From Candidatus Sulfotelmatobacter sp. (GTDB lineage: Bacteria > Acidobacteriota > Terriglobia > Terriglobales > Acidobacteriaceae): a DNA stretch of 64,000 nt. Shown in pieces: positions 52,964-62,111 of this stretch. The DNA is taken from contig JAOAPI010000079.1 of assembly GCA_025462865.1 (NCBI GenBank), positions 1 to 64,000 on the forward strand, given 5' to 3'. The notes below the pieces were generated by a model. The model saw only the letters and a program-made list of their open reading frames with translations. It was not told the DNA's origin and did no database searches. How positions within the stretch are numbered: position 1 is the first letter of the stretch; every line of letters starts with the position of its first letter. The translations under genes were made by a program, and so were the position numbers.

Positions 52964-54226
52964 CTAATTGCCGTGGGACTTTGTTTGTGCGTTTTCCATT
53001 GCCTCTGCTAGAAAGTGGCGCACTTTCGCGCTCACGGTGAACTGCTTTCCGTCACGCTCAACTGTCAGCCTTCGTTCCTTGCCGGGCTCACCTCCCAGCA
53101 TCAGCCAGACTTGTCCCATCGTCACACCCCGGACGGGAATGCCATCCACGGCGACAAGCTGATCTCCTGATTGAACATCAGCCACGGAGGCCTTGCCTTC
53201 GTAGTCAGTGACTGCCAGAATGGTGAAGCTCCCGTTATCTTCAGGCCGAAGTGTGAGACCGACAACATCGAAGTCTGGGAAGTTGAAGGTGCGGCCAATC
53301 TCGAAGTAAACAGCGGAGTGCGCATAGTCGATGCCGATCCTGTAATTAACCAGCGCTTCGGCGCCAAGCAGCCCTGTGGAAGCCACCCCGCGCGATTCGA
53401 AAAGAGGCGCGCGATCTTTGGGAAGTTGCGACACCGCGACATTGGTGAGAAACAACGGTCCATATTGGACGCGATCCAGGCGCATCACCTTCCAATGTGC
53501 CTCATCCCCCAGCCCCCACATGTTCGCAGGGCCGATTGCTCCGGTCATCTGCGGCCAATCGTGATGCGCACTCGCGAGCTTGTCGAACAATTCTCCCGAT
53601 AAGAAATTGAACGATGATCCTATATCGAGTCCGAGAAGATATTTCTTGTTTTCAATTTGGCTGGGAACCTCGATCAGTCCGTTCTCGCCGTTCACGATTG
53701 CTTTCGTCTTCGTACCTCGGAACTTCACGGTGCCCGGCTGGCCGATGGTGAATTTGTGGTCCGGAAAATCAATCAGGACGTCATACTGGCGCAAGACCGT
53801 AGATGGAATAATAATTTCGGCATTCATACCAGGCGCCAATACAGCCGCGGCGCTCGGAGGTCTAAGCGGCACCTTTATCTCGCTCTTGGCGGGCAACAAA
53901 ATCTTCATTCCACCGGCGATAACGATTCCCTGGACTGCATTCGGCAACGTGGCTGAGCATACTTGCCCGTTGCAGACGATCGTGGTTCCCATCAGCCCTG
54001 CCACACGTCGCGACATCCACAGGTCAGGATTCCCGTTGTCGACCCACGCTCGTACCTGCTGAGTCGAGCCATCGGGAAGAGGTATCTCGGCGTTGATGAC
54101 CACGCGGTTGTGATCCAACGCAAGTGGAACGGTGACAATCTTCGGCTCTACAGACAGGGGGCTAGATGCAGTTTGTGCCAGAGCTACGCTGCAACCCAGC
54201 GCGAGGAATAAAGCCGTGAAACGCAT
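52964..54226 (-). CDS. Secreted aspartyl-protease-fold protein with PDZ domain
   Basis: 420 residues from ATG 54226, which begins with a signal peptide (ALFLALGCSVALAQTA). A longer frame adds 26 residues without features. Two retropepsin/pepsin-like flaps are seen: WVDNGNPDLWMS with Asp63, and LGLDIGSSFNFLS with Asp201. Both deviate from DTG (DNG and DIG). A PDZ domain is at about 330-400 (DVQSGDQLVAVDGIPVRG). Two cysteines in CNGQVC may form a disulphide. It may be an active protease or a peptide-binding relative. Confidence 0.78.
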   Translation of the reverse strand: MRFTALFLALGCSVALAQTASSPLSVEPKIVTVPLALDHNRVVINAEIPLPDGSTQQVRAWVDNGNPDLWMSRRVAGLMGTTIVCNGQVCSATLPNAVQGIVIAGGMKILLPAKSEIKVPLRPPSAAAVLAPGMNAEIIIPSTVLRQYDVLIDFPDHKFTIGQPGTVKFRGTKTKAIVNGENGLIEVPSQIENKKYLLGLDIGSSFNFLSGELFDKLASAHHDWPQMTGAIGPANMWGLGDEAHWKVMRLDRVQYGPLFLTNVAVSQLPKDRAPLFESRGVASTGLLGAEALVNYRIGIDYAHSAVYFEIGRTFNFPDFDVVGLTLRPEDNGSFTILAVTDYEGKASVADVQSGDQLVAVDGIPVRGVTMGQVWLMLGGEPGKERRLTVERDGKQFTVSAKVRHFLAEAMENAQTKSHGN

Positions 54227-54359
54227 ATAGGAACATTCTAACGGTAGGAAACTTGAACCATTGCGTGTGGTCGCAGGCCTGAAAAGCAGGTCTTGTATAA
54301 TCACGAGTTTGGCTTCGATGCTCGAGGCACTTCTGTAGAGTCGAACTTTCGGAGGTTAG

Positions 54360-55235
54360 GTGGCATTGGCGGAGATCGGAATTATCGGAGGCAGCGGACT
54401 TTATGCCATGCCTGGATTAACCAAGGTCAAGGAAGTGCGTGTAAAGACGCCCTTCGGTGCCCCTTCAGACGCCTTTGTATGCGGCATGCTGGAAGGCCGC
54501 AAGGTGGCCTTTTTGGCGAGACACGGACGCGGCCACAGGATTCTGCCCAGTGAATTGAATTTCCGCGCGAATATCCACGGGTTCAAACAGTTGGGGGTCG
54601 AGAGGATTGTTTCCGTTTCCGCCGTTGGTTCGTTGAAAGAAGAACACAAGCCGTTGGATTTTGTAATCCCGGATCAGTTTTTTGATCGCACGCGCCATCG
54701 CGTGGATACATTTTTCGGCGGAGGAGTGGTCGCGCATATTGCTTTCGCAGACCCCGTATGCAGTGAACTGGCGGGAGTGGTCGAGGCTGCGTGCGAAAGA
54801 GTCGGCGTGACCGGCAGACATGGTGGAACATATTTGTGCATGGAAGGTCCGCAGTTTTCCACCAGGGCAGAGTCGAATGTGTATCGCGGTCTTGGCATGG
54901 ACGTGATCGGCATGACCAACCTCCAGGAAGCGAAGCTGGCGCGCGAGGCAGAACTCTGCTACGTCACGGTGGCCATGGTCACGGACTATGACTGTTGGCA
55001 TCCTCATCATGATTCGGTCACCGTCGATCAGATTGTCGCGGTGCTGATGAAGAATGCGGAGAACGCAGCCAAAGTATTGAGAGAAACCGTATCGGCCATG
55101 CCGCAACAGAGGTCTTGTAAATGTGGCTCCGCGCTGGCGCATGCGATTATGACCGATCCAAAAAAGATTCCGGCGACCGCGCGGAAGAAGTTGAAGCTGA
55201 TTATCGGAAAATATGTGAAGAGCAGTGGCCGGTGA
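54360..55235 (+). CDS. mtnP: S-methyl-5'-thioadenosine phosphorylase
   Basis: 291 residues. It starts at GTG with GGAGG ten to six bases upstream. MtnP cleaves MTA with phosphate to adenine and methylthioribose-1-phosphate. [49 protein letters not shown] and [20 protein letters not shown] are family signatures. [13 protein letters not shown] is typical of bacterial and archaeal MTAP. The last codons overlap a CAGTG-type repeat. A PfkB kinase gene follows on the same strand. No mtnA or other salvage genes are in the window. Confidence 0.93.
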   Translation: MALAEIGIIGGSGLYAMPGLTKVKEVRVKTPFGAPSDAFVCGMLEGRKVAFLARHGRGHRILPSELNFRANIHGFKQLGVERIVSVSAVGSLKEEHKPLDFVIPDQFFDRTRHRVDTFFGGGVVAHIAFADPVCSELAGVVEAACERVGVTGRHGGTYLCMEGPQFSTRAESNVYRGLGMDVIGMTNLQEAKLAREAELCYVTVAMVTDYDCWHPHHDSVTVDQIVAVLMKNAENAAKVLRETVSAMPQQRSCKCGSALAHAIMTDPKKIPATARKKLKLIIGKYVKSSGR

Positions 55236-55297
55236 TCAGGGGCTACTAATCAGCTAAGCCGAGTGCGGGGAAGCGTCAGGCTGACCACTGGACACTA
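55221..55297. repeat. CAGTG-type dispersed repeat, second copy
   Basis: AGCAGTGGCCGGTGATCAGG at 55221-55240 runs over the end of mtnP. CTGACCACTGGACACT at 55281-55296 is the exact reverse complement of 46300-46315. The left part therefore encodes the C-terminal residues of MtnP. Confidence 0.65.
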
Positions 55298-55339
55298 GAA
55301 AATAGACACTACACTTCAATCCAGGAGCTGACTTTCAAG

Positions 55340-56263
55340 ATGAGTATTGTCGTAGTTGGGTCGGTTGCATTCGATGATGTCACGTCACCATCCGGTAGCG
55401 TGAAGGGCATTCTGGGCGGAGCGGCGACTTACTTTTCGCTCGCGGCCAGCTACTTCACACAGGTGCGCATGGTGGCAGTGGTCGGCGACGATTTTGGTCC
55501 GGAGCATGAAAATGTTCTGAAGAAGCGCGGCGTAGATACGCGAGGCATTGAACGCGCCAAAGGCAAGACGTTTCGCTGGGGCGGATCGTATGCCGAAAAC
55601 CTTAACGAAGCCAAAACCCATTTCACTGATCTGAATGTTTTTGAAAAGTTTCAGCCGCGAATTCCCAAAGAATACGAGGATACGGAATATTTGTTCCTCG
55701 CCAACATCCAGCCGGCTCTGCAAGCCAACGTCCGTCGCAAGATGAATGGCGTCAAGTTAACGGGATGCGACACTATGAACTACTGGATTCAAGGCTCCCG
55801 CAGGGAACTGGCCGAGACCCTGAAGTTGGTAAACGTCCTCCTGATTAACGACACTGAAACCAAAATGCTCGCGGATGAAAAGAATCTGCCTCGCGCGGCG
55901 CAGAAAGTGCTGGCGATGGGACCGCAGGCACTCGTTATCAAGCATGGCGAGTATGGAGCGACGATTTTCTTTCGCGAAGGCGCATTCGGTATTGGCCGTC
56001 ATCCCTTTCGCGCGCCAACATTGCCGCTCGACGAAGTGAAAGATCCAACCGGCGCAGGCGATTCATTTGCCGGCGGATTCATGGGGTATCTGGCATCGCA
56101 GGAAGAATTGAATCGCGAAGTTCTAAAGCGCGCGCTGTTCTATGGTGGAGTAATGGGATCGTTCGCCGTGGAAAGCTTTGGCACCGAACGGCTGCAGTCC
56201 TTGACCCGTGAACAAATTGATGAACGCTTCCAGATTTTTCGTGAACTCACCCACCTCGAATGA
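55340..56263 (+). CDS. PfkB family carbohydrate/nucleoside kinase
   Basis: A 307-residue ribokinase-fold kinase. The N-terminal SVAFDDVTSPSGSVKGILGG contains the substrate-binding GG, and the C-terminal PfkB signature DPTGAGDSFAGGFMGYLA has the catalytic Asp. It follows mtnP by about 100 bases and overlaps the next gene by four bases (ATGA). Adenosine, ribose or methylthioribose could be the substrate; the position after mtnP hints at nucleoside or methionine salvage but does not prove it. Confidence 0.9.
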   Translation: MSIVVVGSVAFDDVTSPSGSVKGILGGAATYFSLAASYFTQVRMVAVVGDDFGPEHENVLKKRGVDTRGIERAKGKTFRWGGSYAENLNEAKTHFTDLNVFEKFQPRIPKEYEDTEYLFLANIQPALQANVRRKMNGVKLTGCDTMNYWIQGSRRELAETLKLVNVLLINDTETKMLADEKNLPRAAQKVLAMGPQALVIKHGEYGATIFFREGAFGIGRHPFRAPTLPLDEVKDPTGAGDSFAGGFMGYLASQEELNREVLKRALFYGGVMGSFAVESFGTERLQSLTREQIDERFQIFRELTHLE

Positions 56264-57969
56264 AGCCGCAAGCTCCGCCCCCGAAGGCGTATTCAGATGT
56301 TGAGATTGTAAGGCTCGTATGGCTGGCGATCTTCATCTCAGTCTTTTCGTTTCTCTTCTACAACCGCAATAATGACGTGCTTTTGTACGGCGACGCCGTT
56401 GCGCACATCAACATCGCGCGCCGTGTCTTCGACTCGATGACTCCCGGCTTGCTGCAGGTGGGGACCGTTTGGCTGCCCCTTCCACACCTGCTGATCCTGC
56501 CCTTTGTCGTGTCGAAGCAGATGTGGCAAAGCGGTTCCGGCGGCTCGATTCCTTCCATGGCGGGCTACGTTCTGGGTGTCCTGGGAATTTTTCGGCTGGT
56601 GCGCTCTGCGCTCCGCCGCAATGGTGAAGAAGGCAGCGGCACGCCGGCGGAAGCTTGGGCAGCGGTAATCCTCTATTGCGCGAACCCAAATCTCATTTAT
56701 ATGCAGGCGACAGCTATGAGCGAGTCGCTTTATTTGGCGCTATTTATTTGGGTAGTTGTGTATTTTTCTGACTTCGCGAGCGGCGGGATGCAATCATCCC
56801 GGTCTCTAACCAAATGTGGAGTGTGTCTGGTCGCCGCCTCTTTCACCCGCTACGACGGATGGTTTCTGGCCACCTCCATGATCGTCGGCGCGGCGGTAAT
56901 CAGCATCAGCGCTTTCAAACGCAACAATGACGCGCCTAAATTGGCGGTCACACCGTCCCGATTGGCACTCGTAAAATTTATTTTGCTTGCAACAATCGCT
57001 CCCGCAGTGTGGCTGGCCTACAACGCAGCCGTCTACCGGAATCCGCTTGAGTTTGCGAACGGACCGTATTCGGCGAAAGCCATCGCGCAAAAGACTGCGA
57101 CAATAAATCCGGCGAATAGAAATCTGAAAGCCGCGGAGTCTTATTTCCTGAAGGCGGCGGAATTAAACGTTTCCGAGGGCACCTGGCTTGGCCGGTTTTG
57201 GCTGGCGCTGGCTGTGCTAGGCAGTGTCGCGGCTGCATTCACTGGCCGAGGGCGAACAGCCCTATGGCTGTGGGTGCCCCTGCCGTTTTACGCGCTCTCC
57301 CTGGCCTACGGGAGCATACCGATTTTTTTGCCCACGTGGTGGCCGTTCTCCTACTACAACGTTCGCTATGGGCTGCAACTGCTTCCTGCGTTCGCAGTCT
57401 TTGTGCCACTGGGTATTTCTTTCATCGTTCAGGCAGCGACCCAGATCGGGCAACCGAAACCCGTCTTAAGTCGCAGGAGAAGCCTTGCCGTTTTTGTGAG
57501 CATTATTGCGCTTGCCAGTGCAAGCTATGCGGGCATCTGGCGCGTCGACCCAATCTGTCTTCGGGAGGCCACAATTAACTCACGCGGAAGACTGGCCTTG
57601 GATCGGCAAGTTGCGAACTGGCTGAAGTCCTTGCCTGCGGATTCCACCTTGCTGATGTATCTCGGCGAGCATGTGGGTGCTCTGGAGCAGGTTGGCATTC
57701 CGCTGCGACGGGTAATCAACGAGGGCAATCATCGCGTATGGAAGCGGCCCGCCGATCCTCAAGGCCTGTGGGAGGGCGCCCTCGCAGACCCGGCGCAATA
57801 CGCGGATTTCGTAATCGGTTTCGAGGGTGACCCGGTGTGGAAAACCGCGACTGACCACCACTTGCCAGAGTTCGTCGAAATCCACACGACGGGTCAGCCG
57901 CGAGCCGGGCTGTTCCGTGGAAGGACGCAAGCGCCCGGCCCCAACCCGCGCGGTAATCAGCCCCGTTAA
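56260..57969 (+). CDS. Membrane glycosyltransferase, GT39/ArnT-like
   Basis: 569 residues with about 11 membrane helices. The first extracytoplasmic loop has DAVAHINIARRVFDS, the acidic-residue region where GT39/GT83 enzymes bind polyprenyl-phosphate sugars. TVWLPLPHLLILPFV is typical too. A C-terminal soluble part (LKSLPADSTLLMYLGEHVG) follows. It transfers a sugar or mannose-like unit from a lipid carrier outside the membrane; the acceptor is unknown. Its start overlaps the PfkB stop. Confidence 0.82.
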   Translation: MKPQAPPPKAYSDVEIVRLVWLAIFISVFSFLFYNRNNDVLLYGDAVAHINIARRVFDSMTPGLLQVGTVWLPLPHLLILPFVVSKQMWQSGSGGSIPSMAGYVLGVLGIFRLVRSALRRNGEEGSGTPAEAWAAVILYCANPNLIYMQATAMSESLYLALFIWVVVYFSDFASGGMQSSRSLTKCGVCLVAASFTRYDGWFLATSMIVGAAVISISAFKRNNDAPKLAVTPSRLALVKFILLATIAPAVWLAYNAAVYRNPLEFANGPYSAKAIAQKTATINPANRNLKAAESYFLKAAELNVSEGTWLGRFWLALAVLGSVAAAFTGRGRTALWLWVPLPFYALSLAYGSIPIFLPTWWPFSYYNVRYGLQLLPAFAVFVPLGISFIVQAATQIGQPKPVLSRRRSLAVFVSIIALASASYAGIWRVDPICLREATINSRGRLALDRQVANWLKSLPADSTLLMYLGEHVGALEQVGIPLRRVINEGNHRVWKRPADPQGLWEGALADPAQYADFVIGFEGDPVWKTATDHHLPEFVEIHTTGQPRAGLFRGRTQAPGPNPRGNQPR

Positions 57970-58050
57970 CGCCAAACGCCGCCGACGACAGGTAGTTCCG
58001 ATGATAAAATCCGGCCATCCCGAGTTCCGTTCAACACCTTCATCGCGCCA

Positions 58051-58755
58051 ATGAATTTGCACAACATTCTCGACTTGCTCCACGGAGAAATGGCCAGTGG
58101 GTTTGTTACCAGCTCTCTGGCGCGACTCTTGCTCGCGGCAATTCTCGGCGGGGCCATCGGACTGGAACGGCAACTGAAGCATCGCCCAGCCGGCCTGCGC
58201 ACCAATATGTTCATCTGCTTTGGCGCGGCGATGTTCACCATCCTTTCGAGCGGCCTGGCAGGAACGCCATCAGATTCCGCGCGTATCGCGGCGCAGATCA
58301 TCCCAGGCATCGGATTCATCGGGGCGGGATGCATTCTGCACAATCGCGGCTTGACAAGCGGTCTCACCACCGCATCAACATTGTTCGTCGTAGCATCGGT
58401 GGGAATGGCTGCTGGCGGCGGGCTCTACGTCACTGCGTTCTTCGCCACGGCGGTGGCCCTCCTTGCGCTGTTTCTTCTGGGCCGCGTTGAGAATACATTC
58501 AACTTGAAGACCCTGCTCGTCGGTTACGAAGTTACGGGCGCGAGCGTGGAGCAAATCACTCAGGAGGTCAACCGGATCCTCGAGCGGCAACATCGCATGA
58601 TGCAGAATATTATGACCGCCAGCACCGGTCAGCACATGCGGTTGCAATTTGAAGTTTCCGGCTGTAATCGTGACCAGAAAATGTTGCTGGGAGAATTAAA
58701 AGCCTCGGCTATGCTCGAGAGTGTCACTTCACTTGGTCCGGTGGAAGTGGAGTGA
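58051..58755 (+). CDS. MgtC/SapB family membrane protein
   Basis: A 234-residue protein with four to five membrane helices. The family signature is ILGGAIGLERQLKHRPAGLR, with LRTNMFICFGAAMF and IGAGCILHN after it. An ACT-like cytoplasmic C-terminus spans about 150-234. MgtC proteins affect Mg2+ homeostasis and ATP synthase in pathogens; the role in free-living bacteria is unclear. Its stop overlaps the dapF GTG start (GTGA). Confidence 0.9.
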   Translation: MNLHNILDLLHGEMASGFVTSSLARLLLAAILGGAIGLERQLKHRPAGLRTNMFICFGAAMFTILSSGLAGTPSDSARIAAQIIPGIGFIGAGCILHNRGLTSGLTTASTLFVVASVGMAAGGGLYVTAFFATAVALLALFLLGRVENTFNLKTLLVGYEVTGASVEQITQEVNRILERQHRMMQNIMTASTGQHMRLQFEVSGCNRDQKMLLGELKASAMLESVTSLGPVEVE

Positions 58756-59567
58756 GCAAACAGGCGGCGCGAATTCCGTTCGTGAAGGCCAGCGCATGCG
58801 GAAATGATTTTCTGCTGATCGATTTTTATCAAGCCGAACGCGTACTCGGGTCTTCTGACATCGCGGCATTCACGCGGCGTATTTGTAATCGGCATGATGG
58901 AGTCGGCGCAGATGGGGTGGAGTGGCTGTATCCGCACGCGCATGCGGGTGTTGAGATTCGCCTGATTAACGCCGACGGTTCCGAGGCGGAAATTTCCGGC
59001 AACGGCACGCGCTGTGTGGCGGCATACTTATATTCTGAACAAGGAAAAGAAAAGATTACGATTCAAACCGGTGCTGGATTGAAATCCTGCGTCCTGACGG
59101 GACGAAACGAACCCGAGTACGAATTCGAGATTGAGATGGGCGAGGCGGTTGTGGAGTCGGAACGGGCAGTGCAGATCGATGGCAGCACGGTGCGCGGCAT
59201 CCCAGTTTCGATGGGCAATCCGCATTATGTGGTTTTCGTGAAGAGTTTTTCGGAGGGCTGGCAAACGCAGGCCGCGAAAATTCAGAGCAGCTCGCACTTC
59301 GAACACGGCGTAAACGTCGAGATGGTTGGCGTCGAAGGAAAGCATGACGTAAATGCCCGCTTCTTCGAGCGCGGGGTAGGCGAGACGCGATCTTCCGGGA
59401 CAGGTTCTTGCGCCGCCGCGATAGCCGCCATCGCAACCGGAAGAGCGGAATCCCCGGTGCGCGTGCATGCTCCGGGCGGAATGCAGACGGTGTGTCAAGA
59501 AGGGAATTCGGTTTCTCTTCGCGGCAGCGCCCGGTTGGTATGCCAGGGGGAAGTTTTTGTTGTCTAA
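58752..59567 (+). CDS. dapF: Diaminopimelate epimerase
   Basis: 271 residues from a GTG overlapping mgtC's stop by four bases. It interconverts LL- and meso-diaminopimelate by a two-base mechanism using two cysteines. Both are seen, Cys88 in GNGTRCVAAYL and Cys220 in SSGTGSCAAAI. FVKASACGNDFLLIDF and RICNRHDGVGADG are also typical. meso-DAP is used for peptidoglycan and lysine. It starts a run with LD-carboxypeptidase and Mpl, which also handle DAP peptides. Confidence 0.95.
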   Translation: MSKQAARIPFVKASACGNDFLLIDFYQAERVLGSSDIAAFTRRICNRHDGVGADGVEWLYPHAHAGVEIRLINADGSEAEISGNGTRCVAAYLYSEQGKEKITIQTGAGLKSCVLTGRNEPEYEFEIEMGEAVVESERAVQIDGSTVRGIPVSMGNPHYVVFVKSFSEGWQTQAAKIQSSSHFEHGVNVEMVGVEGKHDVNARFFERGVGETRSSGTGSCAAAIAAIATGRAESPVRVHAPGGMQTVCQEGNSVSLRGSARLVCQGEVFVV

Positions 59568-59646
59568 ACTACTTAACGCTTCAAGGCTCGGATTCACAGC
59601 ACAATTCCAAATCAAGTGACACGTTTCATAACAATCTTCTAACTGA

Positions 59647-60618
59647 ATGTCTTCACCTCCAGTTCCGCGCATCAAGCCCCCGGCTCTTCAGTCGGGCGAT
59701 ACGGTCGGCATCGTAGCGCCCGCCAGCAACGTCAAGCGCGATGCGCTGGAAGCGGGTAGCGCCGGACTGCGCCGCGCAGGCTATCGTACTTTTTATTTCG
59801 ACTCCATTTTCGACCAGGATATTTATTTCGCCGGATCGGTGCAACGGCGTGCCCGTGAGCTGGAAGATATGTTCACGCGCGACGACGTGCAAGCCATTGT
59901 GTGTGCCCGCGGCGGCTACGGTTCCAACTATCTGTTGGAAGCGTTGGATTGGAAGAAGATAAAGGAACATCCCAAGATTTTTGTCGGCTATAGCGACCTG
60001 ACCGCCCTGCTCACCAATATTTCCGACGTCCTCGGGTTAATAACTTTCCACGGCCCGATGGCGACGAAAGACTGGGCGCACGTCGACGGAGTAGATTTGC
60101 CTTCGTGGCAGGCCGCGGTCACGGGCCAATCGGCCTGGGAACTTAATCTGACCGGGTCTGGCGCTAAGGGATTGGTCGAAGGCGCAGCGGAAGGAATTCT
60201 TTACGGCGGCTGCCTTTCCCTACTCGTTGCTTCGCTGGGAACTCCGTTTGAGATTCGCGCTGACGAAACAATTCTGTTTCTCGAAGACGTGGCGGCGAAA
60301 CCTTTTCAAATCGACCGCATGCTGATGCAATTGAAGCTTGCGGGTAAGCTGAACAAAGTGCGCGGCATTGTATTCGGAGAGATGCTTAACTGCATTCAGA
60401 CTACAAATCAGGGATACACGCTGGAAGAAGTCGCGCTGCGAATTGTGGGCGATCTGGGAGTGCCGGTGGCGTTCGGGATTCGCTCCGGCCATGTGACCGC
60501 AGGAAACATTACCCTACCCATAGGAGTGCGATCGCAGTTAACCGTGCGGGGTGAGAAAGTGAGTCTGAAAATTCTAGAATCCGCGGTTGCGGTAAAGGAC
60601 GCTCCACGAAACAGGTAG
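59647..60618 (+). CDS. LD-carboxypeptidase (S66 family)
   Basis: 323 residues. The family features are a GDTVGIVAPAS opening, CARGGYGSNYLLEALDW, VGYSDLTALL with the presumed nucleophilic Ser, FLEDVAAKPFQIDRML with a Glu, and GHVTAGNITLPIG with the catalytic His. LdcA removes the terminal D-Ala from murein tetrapeptides in the cytoplasm; the related MccF cleaves microcin C. LdcA is preferred because the neighbours are DapF and Mpl. Confidence 0.92.
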   Translation: MSSPPVPRIKPPALQSGDTVGIVAPASNVKRDALEAGSAGLRRAGYRTFYFDSIFDQDIYFAGSVQRRARELEDMFTRDDVQAIVCARGGYGSNYLLEALDWKKIKEHPKIFVGYSDLTALLTNISDVLGLITFHGPMATKDWAHVDGVDLPSWQAAVTGQSAWELNLTGSGAKGLVEGAAEGILYGGCLSLLVASLGTPFEIRADETILFLEDVAAKPFQIDRMLMQLKLAGKLNKVRGIVFGEMLNCIQTTNQGYTLEEVALRIVGDLGVPVAFGIRSGHVTAGNITLPIGVRSQLTVRGEKVSLKILESAVAVKDAPRNR

Positions 60619-60635
60619 CCTGCGACAAAAACATA

Positions 60636-62111
60636 ATGAGCGAAAATAAGCACATTCATCTGATCGGAATTTGCGGCACGGCCATGGCCTCACTCGCAGG
60701 AATGCTGAAGCAGCGTGGTTTTCATGTGACCGGCTCCGATGCCGCGGCATATCCGCCCATGTCGGATTTTTTGGCGGAACTGGGGATCCCAGTCGCACAG
60801 CCCTTCGACGTGCGCAATTTGGAGCCTTGCCCAGACCTGATTGTTGTAGGCAATGCGATCTCCCGAGAAAATCCAGAACTCGAGCACGTACTTGACCAGC
60901 GCATCCCGTTCTGCTCGCTGCCGCAATTGTTGCACGAGGAATTTCTGCGCGGCAAGGAAGTGCTGGTAGTCGCCGGCACGCATGGCAAGACCACGACAAC
61001 CTCGATGCTGGCCTGGATTTTTCATACGGCAGGCATGCAGCCGTCTTTTCTAATCGGTGGCATTGCGGAGAACTTTGGCTCCAGTTTTCACGTGGGCCAG
61101 GGAAAGCATTTCATTCTTGAAGGCGACGAGTACGATACAGCTTTCTTCGACAAGGGTCCAAAATTCCTCCACTACTTTCCCGACGCCGTCATCCTCACCT
61201 CGGTGGAGTTTGATCATGCCGATATCTACAAAGATCTGGATGCGGTCGAAACCGCGTTCAAGCGGCTGGTTAATCTGATTCCGCGTCGCGGTCGCATTAT
61301 CGCGTTCGATGGAATGGCAGGCGACGCCATCGAAAGCGCCAGCCTCGAACGAAGCTTGAGCAAGGCGTTCTCTCCCGTGGAGCGTTATGGCTCGGGTTCG
61401 CGCGCGGACTGGCAAATCACGAACATTAAGTTCGAATCGGAAAAAACGTCCTGGTCGGTTCTCCACAATAAACGTCCGTGGATGGATCTTGAGTTTCCGC
61501 TCGCAGGCGAATACAACGTGTGGAATGCCACGGCGGCCGCGGCCCTGGCCGAGGCTTATGGCATTTCGAAAGAGGAAATAGCGGCCGCGCTCAAAACGTT
61601 TAGGAGCGTAAAGCGACGCCTCGAAGTGAAAGCACAAGTAAATGGCATCACAATTATTGACGACTTCGCGCATCATCCTACAGCGATTGCGGGCACACTC
61701 AAAGCTTTGCGCGCACGTTATCCCGGCGCTCGCTTGTGGACGATTCTGGAGCCGCGCTCGAATACTCTGCGGCGGCGCGTGTTGCAGGCTGATCTCGCTC
61801 GTAGTTTGGCGTTGGCCGATGAAGTCGTGGTCGCCGCGGTCTTCCGCTCGGAGGCAATTCCGGTGGACGAACGTCTTGAGCTGCCCGAACTGGCCGCGGA
61901 GATTCAGAAATATGGACGCCACGCCCGTCTGCTGGCGGACGCCGACGAAATCGTAAACACTACTGCTCCCGAAATGCGCCGCGGTGACGTAGTCGCAATT
62001 CTTTCGAACGGTGGCTTTGACGGAATCTATGACAAACTCCCAGCGCGGCTGCGCGCATTGGCCACCGAGGCGGGGAGCGTCACTTCGGCAAACGCAGCAG
62101 GGAACCGATGA
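60636..62111 (+). CDS. mpl: UDP-MurNAc:L-Ala-gamma-D-Glu-meso-DAP ligase
   Basis: A 491-residue Mur-ligase-fold enzyme. LIGICGTAMASLAGMLKQRG opens it, VAGTHGKTTTTSML binds ATP, and EGDEYDTAFFDKGPKFLHY is the Mpl-specific version of the segment that separates it from MurC. It reattaches recycled tripeptide to UDP-MurNAc. The C-terminal domain holds TIIDDFAHHPTAI and ILEPRSNTLRR. The stop overlaps the start of the next gene (ATGA). Confidence 0.94.
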   Translation: MSENKHIHLIGICGTAMASLAGMLKQRGFHVTGSDAAAYPPMSDFLAELGIPVAQPFDVRNLEPCPDLIVVGNAISRENPELEHVLDQRIPFCSLPQLLHEEFLRGKEVLVVAGTHGKTTTTSMLAWIFHTAGMQPSFLIGGIAENFGSSFHVGQGKHFILEGDEYDTAFFDKGPKFLHYFPDAVILTSVEFDHADIYKDLDAVETAFKRLVNLIPRRGRIIAFDGMAGDAIESASLERSLSKAFSPVERYGSGSRADWQITNIKFESEKTSWSVLHNKRPWMDLEFPLAGEYNVWNATAAAALAEAYGISKEEIAAALKTFRSVKRRLEVKAQVNGITIIDDFAHHPTAIAGTLKALRARYPGARLWTILEPRSNTLRRRVLQADLARSLALADEVVVAAVFRSEAIPVDERLELPELAAEIQKYGRHARLLADADEIVNTTAPEMRRGDVVAILSNGGFDGIYDKLPARLRALATEAGSVTSANAAGNR

